The position numbers were made by a program, and so were the translations under genes. From positions 1-47,159 of the forward strand of contig RGPS01000018.1 in NCBI GenBank assembly GCA_010084195.1: a stretch of 47,159 bases of DNA, read 5' to 3'. Every line of letters begins with the position of its first letter. Positions within the stretch are counted from its first letter, which is position 1. Source of the DNA: Terriglobia bacterium (lineage in GTDB: Bacteria > Acidobacteriota > Terriglobia > Bryobacterales > Bryobacteraceae). Positions 1 to 7,615 of the stretch are shown piece by piece. The notes beneath the pieces were generated by a model, which had not been told where the DNA came from, did not search any database, and saw only the letters and a program-made list of their open reading frames with translations.

Positions 1-1
1 T

Positions 2-178
2 ATCAACCCGGCTGTAATCTGGAGCAATGGCGAAAAAGGGCTCGGTGTTTGTGTCGTCGCCCAGCGAGGATTTGGGGCATACCGGGCGGCGGTGCGGAGT
101 GCGATCACCCGGGCCGGACTGCACCCCGTGATGATGGAGGATGGCGCATTTTGTTTGGACTTCGAATATAATCGGTGA
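2..178 (+). CDS. C-terminal fragment of an unidentified protein
   Basis: An open frame enters from the left edge and ends with TGA at 176-178, giving 58 residues that finish in ...GAFCLDFEYNR. The start lies outside the window. The stop is 3 bases before the ATG of the CE15-like esterase, so the two could be co-transcribed. I do not recognise the family from this fragment. A further reason for caution is that the last 35 bases (from 144) are part of the segment that also occurs at 6966 in the decayed copy, so the tail of this gene overlaps a duplicated block. It could also be a chance frame, since GC-rich DNA gives many of these. Confidence 0.35.
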   Translation: MNPAVIWSNGEKGLGVCVVAQRGFGAYRAAVRSAITRAGLHPVMMEDGAFCLDFEYNR

Positions 179-181
179 CGC

Positions 182-1546
182 ATGACACAGTCACTGTTGA
201 TTCTCGTCACCCTCACAACCTCCGCGTGGCAAGGCCCCAATCCTGCCATTCAGCAGGCTTCCGAACAGGACCGGCAACAAATGCTGGACCAGCTAAAGAT
301 TACCGAGCCCCTCCGAAAGGGCGCGAACGGCAGCAACAAGGATGCGCCCAACTACGCCAATTACGACGAATCAAAGGCCAACCCGTATCCCACTCTCCCC
401 GACCCACTGGTGATGAACAACGGCAAAAAAGTCAGCTCGGCGAAGGACTGGTGGAACAAGCGTCGCCCCGAGGTTGTGGAACTCTTCGACCGCGAGATCT
501 ATGGTCGGATGCCGAAGGTGACTCCGAAGGTCAACTGGGAAGTCCTCAAGACTACCGAAGAAAAGAACGGCGACTTTGCCATCATCACCAAAAACCTGAT
601 CGGCCACGTGGACAACTCCTCATACCCGGACGTGAAGGTCGAGATACTCCTCAATCTGACGACTCCCGCTGATGCCAAAGGCCCTGTGCCGGTCATCATG
701 GAACTCGGGTTCGTACTTCCTCCCGGCGGTATCCCCGGAGGCCGTGGACGCGGGCCGGGGCCCGGGGCCGCGCCAACCGGCCCGACGTGGCAGCAACAGG
801 TCCTGGCCAGGGGCTGGGGTTACGCCGTCATCTCCCCTGGCTCCATCCAGGCCGACAACGGCGCGGGCCTCCGTGCCGGCATCATTGGGCTGGTCAACAA
901 AGGGCAGTATCGCAAGCCCGATGCCTGGGGCGCGCTGCGGGCCTGGGGCTGGGGTGCCAGCCGAGCCCTCGACTACTTCGAAACCGACAAAGCCGTCGAT
1001 GCAAAACGCATTGCCCTCGAAGGGCATTCGCGTTATGGCAAAGCAACTGCCGTGGCGTTCGCCGATGATCCCCGTTTCGCCGTCGCGTTCGTCAGCTCCT
1101 CAGGCGAAGGCGGCCTGAAGCTCCACCGCCGCAACTGGGGCGAACTGGTGGAGAACGTCGCAGCCACCAACGAATACCACTGGATGGCCGGAAACTTCCT
1201 GAAATACTCGGGGCCCCTGAACTGGAACGACCTGCCGGTTGATTCCCACGAGTTGGTTGCGCTCTGCGCTCCGAGGCCCGTCTTCATCAGCGCCGGCTCG
1301 CTCGAAAAGGGCGATGGCTGGGTCGATGCCAAAGGTAGTTTCCTGGCAGGTGCCGGAGCCGGTCCCGTCTACAAGCTGCTGGGCAAGAAAGACATGGGAA
1401 CCACCGAATTCCCGGCCATCGAAACCGGTCTGATGGATGGCGATGTCAGCTTCCGCCAGCACACCGCCGGGCACACACCCGGCCCCAACTGGCCTGTGTT
1501 CATTCAGTTCGCTGACCGCTACTTCGCGACCAAAGCGCGGCGGTAG
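182..1546 (+). CDS. Secreted CE15-like glucuronoyl esterase (alpha/beta hydrolase)
   Basis: This 454-residue protein resembles bacterial carbohydrate esterase family 15, enzymes that cleave the ester between lignin alcohols and 4-O-methyl-glucuronate on xylan. Residues 1-16 form a short signal peptide, so it should act outside the cytoplasm. The nucleophile motif GHSRYGK (Ser283) matches the family G-x-S-R-x-G-K pattern, followed by SSGEGG and the conserved CAPRPVFISAG segment. The C-terminal HTAGHTPGPNW (His427/His431) supplies the probable catalytic His. A Gly/Pro/Arg-rich loop lies near residues 183-200. The 3' end overlaps the convergent nucleoside hydrolase gene by 28 bases. A decayed paralogue lies at 6966-7516. 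A related non-CE15 esterase is possible; the substrate is inferred. Confidence 0.75.
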   Translation: MTQSLLILVTLTTSAWQGPNPAIQQASEQDRQQMLDQLKITEPLRKGANGSNKDAPNYANYDESKANPYPTLPDPLVMNNGKKVSSAKDWWNKRRPEVVELFDREIYGRMPKVTPKVNWEVLKTTEEKNGDFAIITKNLIGHVDNSSYPDVKVEILLNLTTPADAKGPVPVIMELGFVLPPGGIPGGRGRGPGPGAAPTGPTWQQQVLARGWGYAVISPGSIQADNGAGLRAGIIGLVNKGQYRKPDAWGALRAWGWGASRALDYFETDKAVDAKRIALEGHSRYGKATAVAFADDPRFAVAFVSSSGEGGLKLHRRNWGELVENVAATNEYHWMAGNFLKYSGPLNWNDLPVDSHELVALCAPRPVFISAGSLEKGDGWVDAKGSFLAGAGAGPVYKLLGKKDMGTTEFPAIETGLMDGDVSFRQHTAGHTPGPNWPVFIQFADRYFATKARR

Positions 1547-2499
1547 AGATCGAACACTTTCGGGAAGTCCATATTAAAGATCGTCTCGACCGGAGTGGCG
1601 TTCGGCGCTAAACTCCGGTCGAGCGTTCTTACGGCCCCGTACTTTGGGCCAAAGGTCGTATCGATATCGAGGTACAACGTTTCCCGGCGGGTCACGAGCG
1701 ACGGCTGCACCAGGTACGCGGCAGCAAGTTCGTCCCACAACATACTGCGCACCCAGGGCCTTTTCAGGAAGCCCGGATAGCGGTTGCCGAAGTCCTCTTT
1801 GTACAACGCCGTGATGGGCGTTTTCGCGGCAACCACTTCGTCGAAGAGCTTCTTCGAGAACACCGCCTGGATGGAGGCGTCCAGGGGCAACAGCACCTTC
1901 TTCACGATGCTGGACCGCATGATGACCTGAGCGGCCTCGGGGTCGAACCAGAAGTTGAATTCGGCCGACTTTGAAGCGTTACCGGGTACCCGAACCGCCC
2001 CACCCATCATCACGATGGAGCCGATTTTGGCTTCGATATCGGGCCGCAGCCGCAGGGCGATGGCCAGATTGGTGAGCGGGCCGATGGCGAGAATCGTGAT
2101 TTTGCCGGGGGCCGCTTCGATGTTCCGAATCAGCAGATCGATCCCGCCGTGGGGCGGGTGAAGCGTCGGCTGGGGAGTTGCAAAAGCTCCCGTAAATTCG
2201 AGTGGCGATTCCTTCTTTGACATTGCTGCCGTGTGAAGAATCGGAGCCTCCGAGCCGATCAAAACCGGCAGATTCGGGAGACCCAGAAGTTTGGCGTTCC
2301 GCGCCATAAACTCCGCACCTTCCAGAGACCAGACGTTGCCGGAAACCACCGTGATGCCCTGCACTTCGGCTCGACGGGCAGAGCGCAGGACCATCGTCAG
2401 AGCCACACCGTCATCGGCGAAATAGCCCGAGTCGGTGTCGATATGAATCTGAGCCACAGCAGCTACTGCGAGAGCGAGGCTGGCGGCGACGAATTTCAT
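1519..2499 (-). CDS. Exported inosine/uridine-preferring nucleoside hydrolase
   Basis: The protein (326 residues) begins with a signal peptide ending about residue 16, followed directly by the metal-binding motif IDTDSGYFADDG (Asp21, Asp23, Asp29, Asp30), a variant of the family DTDPGxDD motif. The later EFNFWFDPEAA block carries the Asn and Asp that bind ribose and Ca2+ in this family. Such enzymes hydrolyse the N-glycosidic bond of nucleosides; export suggests scavenging outside the cytoplasm or in the periplasm. It runs convergently to the CE15-like gene with a 28-base overlap. The ATG overlaps the stop of an upstream reading frame as ATGA, the same arrangement as the decayed copy with pheT at 7612-7615. 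Confidence 0.88.
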   Translation of the reverse strand: MKFVAASLALAVAAVAQIHIDTDSGYFADDGVALTMVLRSARRAEVQGITVVSGNVWSLEGAEFMARNAKLLGLPNLPVLIGSEAPILHTAAMSKKESPLEFTGAFATPQPTLHPPHGGIDLLIRNIEAAPGKITILAIGPLTNLAIALRLRPDIEAKIGSIVMMGGAVRVPGNASKSAEFNFWFDPEAAQVIMRSSIVKKVLLPLDASIQAVFSKKLFDEVVAAKTPITALYKEDFGNRYPGFLKRPWVRSMLWDELAAAYLVQPSLVTRRETLYLDIDTTFGPKYGAVRTLDRSLAPNATPVETIFNMDFPKVFDLYRRALVAK

Positions 2500-2570
2500 A
2501 TGTTCTCGTAGTTTAGCCCCCGGTCCCGGTTTGCTGGCTTTCTACCTTCTGATGATACGGTCGCAGATGC
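2496..2570 (-). pseudogene. Footprint of a duplicated pheT 3' end
   Basis: Immediately upstream of the nucleoside hydrolase, the minus strand encodes RGLNYENI followed by TGA overlapping the hydrolase ATG. The true pheT end at 7612 encodes RGLHYELTV with TGA overlapping the start of the decayed hydrolase copy in the same way. A second matching block just upstream (CGACCGTATCATCAGAAGGT here, CGAACGCATCATCGAAGGT in pheT) sits in the expected order, with about 16 extra bases between the blocks. This implies that the duplicated unit included the pheT tail. The rest of the 2500-2748 gap holds no recognisable gene; it must contain the promoter for the gene at 2749. Confidence 0.5.
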
Positions 2571-2748
2571 CCATCGCAAGCCCCGGAATTTCGTCGACAT
2601 ACGAATGCTGCCCCCTCGGACTTCGTGAAGTCCACCCAGCGTATCTGCACCGGTGGCACTGAGGAGACAACGATCAGCCTCCCAATTCTGCCGTAGCCGG
2701 AAAACAGCTCGCCCTTCATCGCTAACTTCGCGATAAAGTAGCAGGAGC

Positions 2749-5541
2749 ATGCGAATCCTTCTTGCAACCCTGGTGAGCGCCGTCGCCCTGTCTGCGGCTG
2801 ACCCGACGTTCGTAAATGATGTGCAGCCGATACTGCAGGCAAAGTGCGTTGCCTGTCACGGCAGCACACCGCAGGGCAAGCTGGATCTCCGCACCCAGGA
2901 AAGCCTTCTCAAAGGTGGCAACGCCGGTCCGGTGGTCACACCAGGTTCCGTCGAAAAAAGCCTGCTGATGACCAAGGTTGTCACGAAGCAAATGCCACCC
3001 GGCAACGTCAAGCTCAGTGATGCCGAGATAAAGACCCTCCGCGTCTGGATCGAACAAACGCTCCCCGCGCAGGCCGCAGCCTCCGCTCCTGCCGTAAAGG
3101 AGCACGAGGTCAACGCGATTCTGCAGGCTCGCTGCGTCCGTTGCCATGGTGGCCTGGAGCAACGCGCCGGCCTCGATCTCCGCACCATGGCATCCCGCCT
3201 CAAGGGCGGCAAATCGGGCCCTGCTCTGGTCCCCGGCAAGCCAGAGGAAAGCCTGCTCTACAAGCGCATGGCGAACGGCACCATGCCTCCCGACAAGATG
3301 GCCAAGGACCTCGCCGTCGAACTACCCACTGATCCGGAAATGGACAAGGTGAAGGCATGGATCGCCGCCGGAGCCCCTGGTCCCGAACCCCTGCGCCCGC
3401 CGACAGAAGCTGTTGTGAAGGATACGGATCGCAATTTCTGGTCCTTCCAGCCCCCGGTTCGACCGGCTGTACCCGCCGTAAAAAACGCGGCACTGATCCG
3501 CAATCCCATTGATGCCTTCCTGCTTCGCAAGCTGGAAGAAAAGGGCCTGAAGTACTCGCCGCGCTCCGAAAAGCTCGCCCTGATGCGCCGTGTCTATCTC
3601 GACCTGACCGGCATGATCCCGTCGAACGCAGAGATCGATGCCTACCTGAAAGACACCTCAGCCAACGCTTACGAGAAGCTGGTTGATCGTCTGCTGGCCT
3701 CCAGGCACTATGGCGAGCGCTGGGGTCAGCACTGGCTCGATCTGGCGGGTTACTCCGATTCTGAAGGTTTCGGCCAGGATGATGGTGTTCGCCCCTTCGC
3801 CTGGCGGTACCGCGATTACGTGATTCGCTCGCTCAACGCCGACAAGCCCTACACGCAGTTCATCACCGAACAAATCGCCGGCGATGAGATGTCGAACAGC
3901 TGGAAACAGACAAAGGTTGCGGACCAGGCAGAGATCGACCGCCTCGCCGCGACCGGCTTCCTGCGGACCACACCCGACCCCACCAACTCGAATGAACGCG
4001 GCCTCATCAACGAGCGCATGAACATTCTGGCCGATGAAGTGGAGGTCCTCACATCTTCCGTGATGGGCATCACCGTAGGCTGCGCACGGTGCCACAACCA
4101 CAAGTACGACCCCATCCCGCAGCGTGACTACTACCGCCTCAGCGCCATCCTCCAGGCCGCCTACAACCCGTACGAGTGGAAGTCTCCCAACCAGCGTGAA
4201 ATTGATCTTGCCACCGAGGGCGAGCGGAAGGATGTGGAGACCCATAACACGCCTCTCGAAGCCGACATGGCCAAACTCCAGACCCAGATGAACAAGCTGG
4301 CCGATGAGTTCCGCGTGAAGTTTTCTGCCGAAGCCGAAAAGCCTGTCGAAGAGTTCGCAAAAACAGAGCCGGCGAAGATCACGGTTACCCAACTGGAAGA
4401 CAAGTTCCCGGACTTCAAAAGCAAGTACCGCGCGATCCAGACAGAACAACAAGCGACCAAGAACAAGCTGAAGCGCAAACCGCATGTCCGTGTCCTGACC
4501 GACAATCCGGAAACCTCGGTCGCGTATCTGCTGCGCAGAGGCGACCCTGTCGATTACGGCGAAGTAGTGGACGCCGGAGTACCTACCGTCCTTGCCAACG
4601 CAGCCATCAAGCCGTATGAGATCGTACCGCCCTTCCCCGGTGCCACAGGCCGTCGTCTCGCACTGGCGAAATGGCTCACCCAGGACAATCACCCTCTCAC
4701 CGCCCGCGTGGCCGTGAATCAGCTCTGGCTTCGGCATTTCGGACGCGGTATTGTGCCCACCGTTTCCAACTTCGGGCACTCCGGCCAGGCCCCTGACAAC
4801 CAGCCCCTCCTCGACTGGCTCGCGACCGAATTCGTTGCCAAAGGCTGGAGCCTGAAAACCATGCACCGCCTGATGGTCACTTCCGAAGCTTACCGGCAGA
4901 CTTCACAGGTGAGTGAAGCCCTGCTGGCCGCCGATCCCGAGAACGCGATGGTATCCCGCATGCCCCTGCGGCGCATGGATGCCGAAACCCTCTACGATTC
5001 GCTGCTAACGGCAACCAGTCGCCTCGACGCTGAGTCGTTCGGCTCAGCCACCGAGATCACCGTAACCCCGGACAAGGAAGTCATCGTAAAGCCGGGCAAG
5101 AAGGGGTTCCGCCGGAGCATTTACGTCCTGCATCGCCGCCAGACACCGGTGTCGCTGCTGGACGCCTTCGACCAGCCGACCATGACGCCGAACTGCACGG
5201 AGCGCCGACAGTCCAATGTGGCCACGCAGGCACTCCACATGATGAACGGCTCTATGACCTGGGATCTCTCTCAGTACATGGCAGGTCGGGTGATGGATGA
5301 TGCTGGTTCGGACCGTGCGAAGCAGGTATCGGAGGTTTACCTTCGAAGCTTCTCGCGCCGCCCGTCGGCCGACGAGATCAAGCTCGGCACCGAGGCCATC
5401 GAGACCTTTCGCAAACAATGGCCGGATCGTTTGGCCACAGACAACGACGCAGCCCCCCGCGCCGACCGAGCCAACTGGATGGCGCTGGCCAACTACTGCC
5501 ACGCGATTCTTAATTCCGCCGAATTCAGTTTCATCGACTAA
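2749..5541 (+). CDS. Planctomycete-type cytochrome c protein (PSCyt1 x2, DUF1549, DUF1553)
   Basis: A 930-residue exported protein. After a signal peptide (cleavage near Ala16-Ala17) come two PSCyt1-type haem-binding domains, each with CxxCH (Cys33-His37 and Cys129-His133). A DUF1549/PSCyt2 domain follows from about residue 252 and carries a third CxxCH (Cys445-His449, in the typical CARCHNHKYDPI setting). A charged, coiled-coil-like insert lies at about 485-590 and a DUF1553/PSD1 domain at about 632-900. Such proteins are abundant in Planctomycetes and Solibacter-like Acidobacteria; their reaction is not established. AGGAG is placed 3-8 bases before the ATG. The DUF1501 gene follows after 15 bases, the usual partner. 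Confidence 0.9.
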   Translation: MRILLATLVSAVALSAADPTFVNDVQPILQAKCVACHGSTPQGKLDLRTQESLLKGGNAGPVVTPGSVEKSLLMTKVVTKQMPPGNVKLSDAEIKTLRVWIEQTLPAQAAASAPAVKEHEVNAILQARCVRCHGGLEQRAGLDLRTMASRLKGGKSGPALVPGKPEESLLYKRMANGTMPPDKMAKDLAVELPTDPEMDKVKAWIAAGAPGPEPLRPPTEAVVKDTDRNFWSFQPPVRPAVPAVKNAALIRNPIDAFLLRKLEEKGLKYSPRSEKLALMRRVYLDLTGMIPSNAEIDAYLKDTSANAYEKLVDRLLASRHYGERWGQHWLDLAGYSDSEGFGQDDGVRPFAWRYRDYVIRSLNADKPYTQFITEQIAGDEMSNSWKQTKVADQAEIDRLAATGFLRTTPDPTNSNERGLINERMNILADEVEVLTSSVMGITVGCARCHNHKYDPIPQRDYYRLSAILQAAYNPYEWKSPNQREIDLATEGERKDVETHNTPLEADMAKLQTQMNKLADEFRVKFSAEAEKPVEEFAKTEPAKITVTQLEDKFPDFKSKYRAIQTEQQATKNKLKRKPHVRVLTDNPETSVAYLLRRGDPVDYGEVVDAGVPTVLANAAIKPYEIVPPFPGATGRRLALAKWLTQDNHPLTARVAVNQLWLRHFGRGIVPTVSNFGHSGQAPDNQPLLDWLATEFVAKGWSLKTMHRLMVTSEAYRQTSQVSEALLAADPENAMVSRMPLRRMDAETLYDSLLTATSRLDAESFGSATEITVTPDKEVIVKPGKKGFRRSIYVLHRRQTPVSLLDAFDQPTMTPNCTERRQSNVATQALHMMNGSMTWDLSQYMAGRVMDDAGSDRAKQVSEVYLRSFSRRPSADEIKLGTEAIETFRKQWPDRLATDNDAAPRADRANWMALANYCHAILNSAEFSFID

Positions 5542-5556
5542 TCAGGAAGAATAACC

Positions 5557-6966
5557 ATGAACAACAACCGCCGCGAGTTCTTCTCCCGCATCGCCGATGG
5601 CCTCCACGGCACCGCCCTGATGTCCCTGCTGGGCAGCGATATGTATGCTGCCGCGCCGCCGGTATTTGACCTGAAAGCGAAGGCCCCGCACTTTGCGCCG
5701 AAGGCCAAATCCGTGATTCACCTGTTCATGAACGGCGGGCCCAGCCAGGTTGATCTCTTCGACCCTAAGCCCACCTTGAAGCGCCTGGCGGGCACGGCAC
5801 CCAGCCGGGAACTCAGCTTTGCCATCTCCAACGGCAAGGATGCCGGAGTGCTGTTCCCGTCACCTTTCGAGTTCAAAAACCGTGGCAAGTCGGGCATTGA
5901 AATCTCCAGTGCCCTGCCCCATCTGGCCGAGTGCGCCGATGACATCGCCGTCATTCGCTCCATGTACGGGGAGCATGCGAACCACGAACCAGCACTGTTC
6001 CTGATGCACACCGGACGGACCATTGCCAGTCGCCCGGCCATTGGAGCATGGGTCGCGTATGGCCTCGGCACCGAGAACCAGAACCTGCCCGCCTACGTAG
6101 TCCTCGACGACCCCAAGGGTCTGCCCATTAACGGGATCTCCAACTGGCAGTCCGCCTGGCTGCCCCCCATCTATCAGGGGACGCGTTTTCGCACCGAAGG
6201 CGCGCCGGTATTGAATCTCGAATCCAGACCCGAGATCCCCACTCAACTCGTGGAAGCCGAGCGATCTCTGCTGCGTAAGCTCGACGATATGCACCGTGTG
6301 CAGCGCCCGTACCAGCCGGAACTGGACGCCCGAATTTCGAGCTACGAATTAGCCGCCCGGATGCAGCTCGAAGCGTCTTCGGCACTCGATGTAAATCAGG
6401 AGACGGAAGCGACCCGAGAAGCCTATGGTCTGAATGACCCCGTCACGGCCTCCTACGGCAAACGCTGTCTGATGGCCCGGCGACTCATTGAACGAGGCGT
6501 GCGCTTCGTCCAGCTCTACATCGAAAGCCAGATCTGGGACACGCACGGCAACCTCAGCACCGACCTGCCTGCCGCCTGCGCCAAGACCGACAAGCCTGTC
6601 GCGGCTCTCGTGAAGGATCTGAAACAGCGCGGCCTGCTCGATTCCACACTCGTGGTCTGGGGTGGAGAATTCGGCCGGCTGCCCATCTCCCAGGGTGCCA
6701 TGAAAACTGCGGGGCGTGACCATGGCCCGAACGGCTTCACGGTGTGGATGGCCGGAGGTGGCCTGAAGCGTGGCGTCGTCCACGGAGCCACTGATGATAT
6801 CGGTTTCAAGGCGGCGGAGAACAAGGTCAGCGTCCACGATTTCCACGCCACTATCCTGCATTTGCTGGGCATGAACCACCGCGAACTCTTTCTCAATCGC
6901 AACGGCCTGCAAGAGCGGCTGACGGATCAGTACCCGGCGAGAGTCGTCTCCGAAATCATCGCCTAG
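5557..6966 (+). CDS. DUF1501 family protein
   Basis: This 469-residue protein is a DUF1501 member, a family of the alkaline phosphatase/sulfatase fold. The N terminus NNNRREFFSRIADG looks like a twin-arginine export signal. Recognisable blocks include HLFMNGGPSQVDLFDPKP near the start, EHANHEPALFLMHTG, and the C-terminal VVWGGEFGR...GRDHGPNGFTVWMAGGG segment that is diagnostic of the family. An AGGAAG ribosome-binding site lies 9 bases before the ATG. The 15-base gap to the DUF1549/DUF1553 gene indicates an operon, matching the widespread pairing of these families. The function is unknown; a role with the haem protein in handling polymers outside the cytoplasm is only inferred. The stop codon is exactly where the decayed esterase copy begins. 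Confidence 0.9.
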   Translation: MNNNRREFFSRIADGLHGTALMSLLGSDMYAAAPPVFDLKAKAPHFAPKAKSVIHLFMNGGPSQVDLFDPKPTLKRLAGTAPSRELSFAISNGKDAGVLFPSPFEFKNRGKSGIEISSALPHLAECADDIAVIRSMYGEHANHEPALFLMHTGRTIASRPAIGAWVAYGLGTENQNLPAYVVLDDPKGLPINGISNWQSAWLPPIYQGTRFRTEGAPVLNLESRPEIPTQLVEAERSLLRKLDDMHRVQRPYQPELDARISSYELAARMQLEASSALDVNQETEATREAYGLNDPVTASYGKRCLMARRLIERGVRFVQLYIESQIWDTHGNLSTDLPAACAKTDKPVAALVKDLKQRGLLDSTLVVWGGEFGRLPISQGAMKTAGRDHGPNGFTVWMAGGGLKRGVVHGATDDIGFKAAENKVSVHDFHATILHLLGMNHRELFLNRNGLQERLTDQYPARVVSEIIA

Positions 6967-7516
6967 CGCATTTCATTCGGACTTCGAACAGAATCGGTGA
7001 CGCATGACAGGACCGGCAGCAAATGCCGGACCAGTTGAAGACCACCGAGCCCCTGCGGAAGGGCGCCGATGGCAGCAACGAGGCGAAGGCCAACCCGTAT
7101 CCGAAGCTCCCGGATCCTCTGGTGATGAACAACGGCAAGAAGGTCACTTCGGCGAAGGACTGGTGGAACAAGAGACGGCCCGAGGTTGTGGTGATTACCA
7201 GGACCTGACGGGCCATGTGGACAACTCGTCAAACCCCGAGGTGAAGGTGGATGTCCTGCTGAATCTGACGACTCCTGCGGATGCGAAAGGCCCGGTTCCA
7301 GTGATCATGGAACTGGGGTTCGTGCTTCCTCCCTCCGGTATTCCGCGTGAACGCGGACGAGGCCCAAGGCCGGGTGGGGCTCCTGCGGGGCCGACATGGC
7401 AACAGCAGGCGCTGGCCAAAGGCTGGGGTTATGCCGTCATCTCTCCGAACTCTATTCAGGCCGACAACGGTGCCGGACTGCGCGCCGGTATCATCGGCCT
7501 GGTGAACAATCGTTAG
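6966..7516 (+). pseudogene. Decayed second copy of the CE15-like esterase
   Basis: The segment aligns with 144-900 of the intact esterase gene but is broken several times. An 80-base deletion (equivalent to 188-267) removes the signal peptide and shifts the frame; ACA is present at both edges. A 30-base in-frame gap follows, then a deletion of about 100 bases near 7190, and a one-base loss near 7200 that breaks the frame between VVVITRT-stop and DLTGHVDNSS. Homology stops at 7508, before the catalytic serine, where a deletion equivalent to about 1.5 kb joins it to the nucleoside hydrolase copy. Protein-level similarity stays high in the remaining parts, so loss is recent compared with the duplication. 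Confidence 0.88.
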
Positions 7517-7615
7517 AGCCACACCATCATCGGCGAAATAGCCCGAGTCGGTGTCGATATAAATCCGGGCCGCAGCAGCTATTGCAAAAGCGAGGCTGGC
7601 GGCGAAGAGATTCAT
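7509..7615 (-). pseudogene. 5' remnant of a second nucleoside hydrolase gene
   Basis: The minus strand from 7615 encodes MNLFAASLAFAIAAAA followed by RIYIDTDSGYFADDGVAL, matching residues 1-34 of the intact hydrolase at 1519-2499. It keeps the signal peptide and the metal-binding DTDSGYFADD motif. It then runs into the truncated esterase copy at about 7509, so about 90 percent of the gene is gone. Its ATG overlaps the pheT stop codon (ATGA), so the gene would once have been translationally coupled to pheT. Confidence 0.9.

Noticed and set aside
3658-4866. A 402-codon minus-strand frame within the DUF1549/DUF1553 gene
   Set aside because: It is a shadow of a strongly supported gene, without recognisable motifs or a ribosome-binding site.
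6966-7516. Two short overlapping frames read as separate small genes
   Set aside because: Both are pieces of one CE15-like coding region split by a deletion and a one-base frameshift, so the region is one pseudogene.
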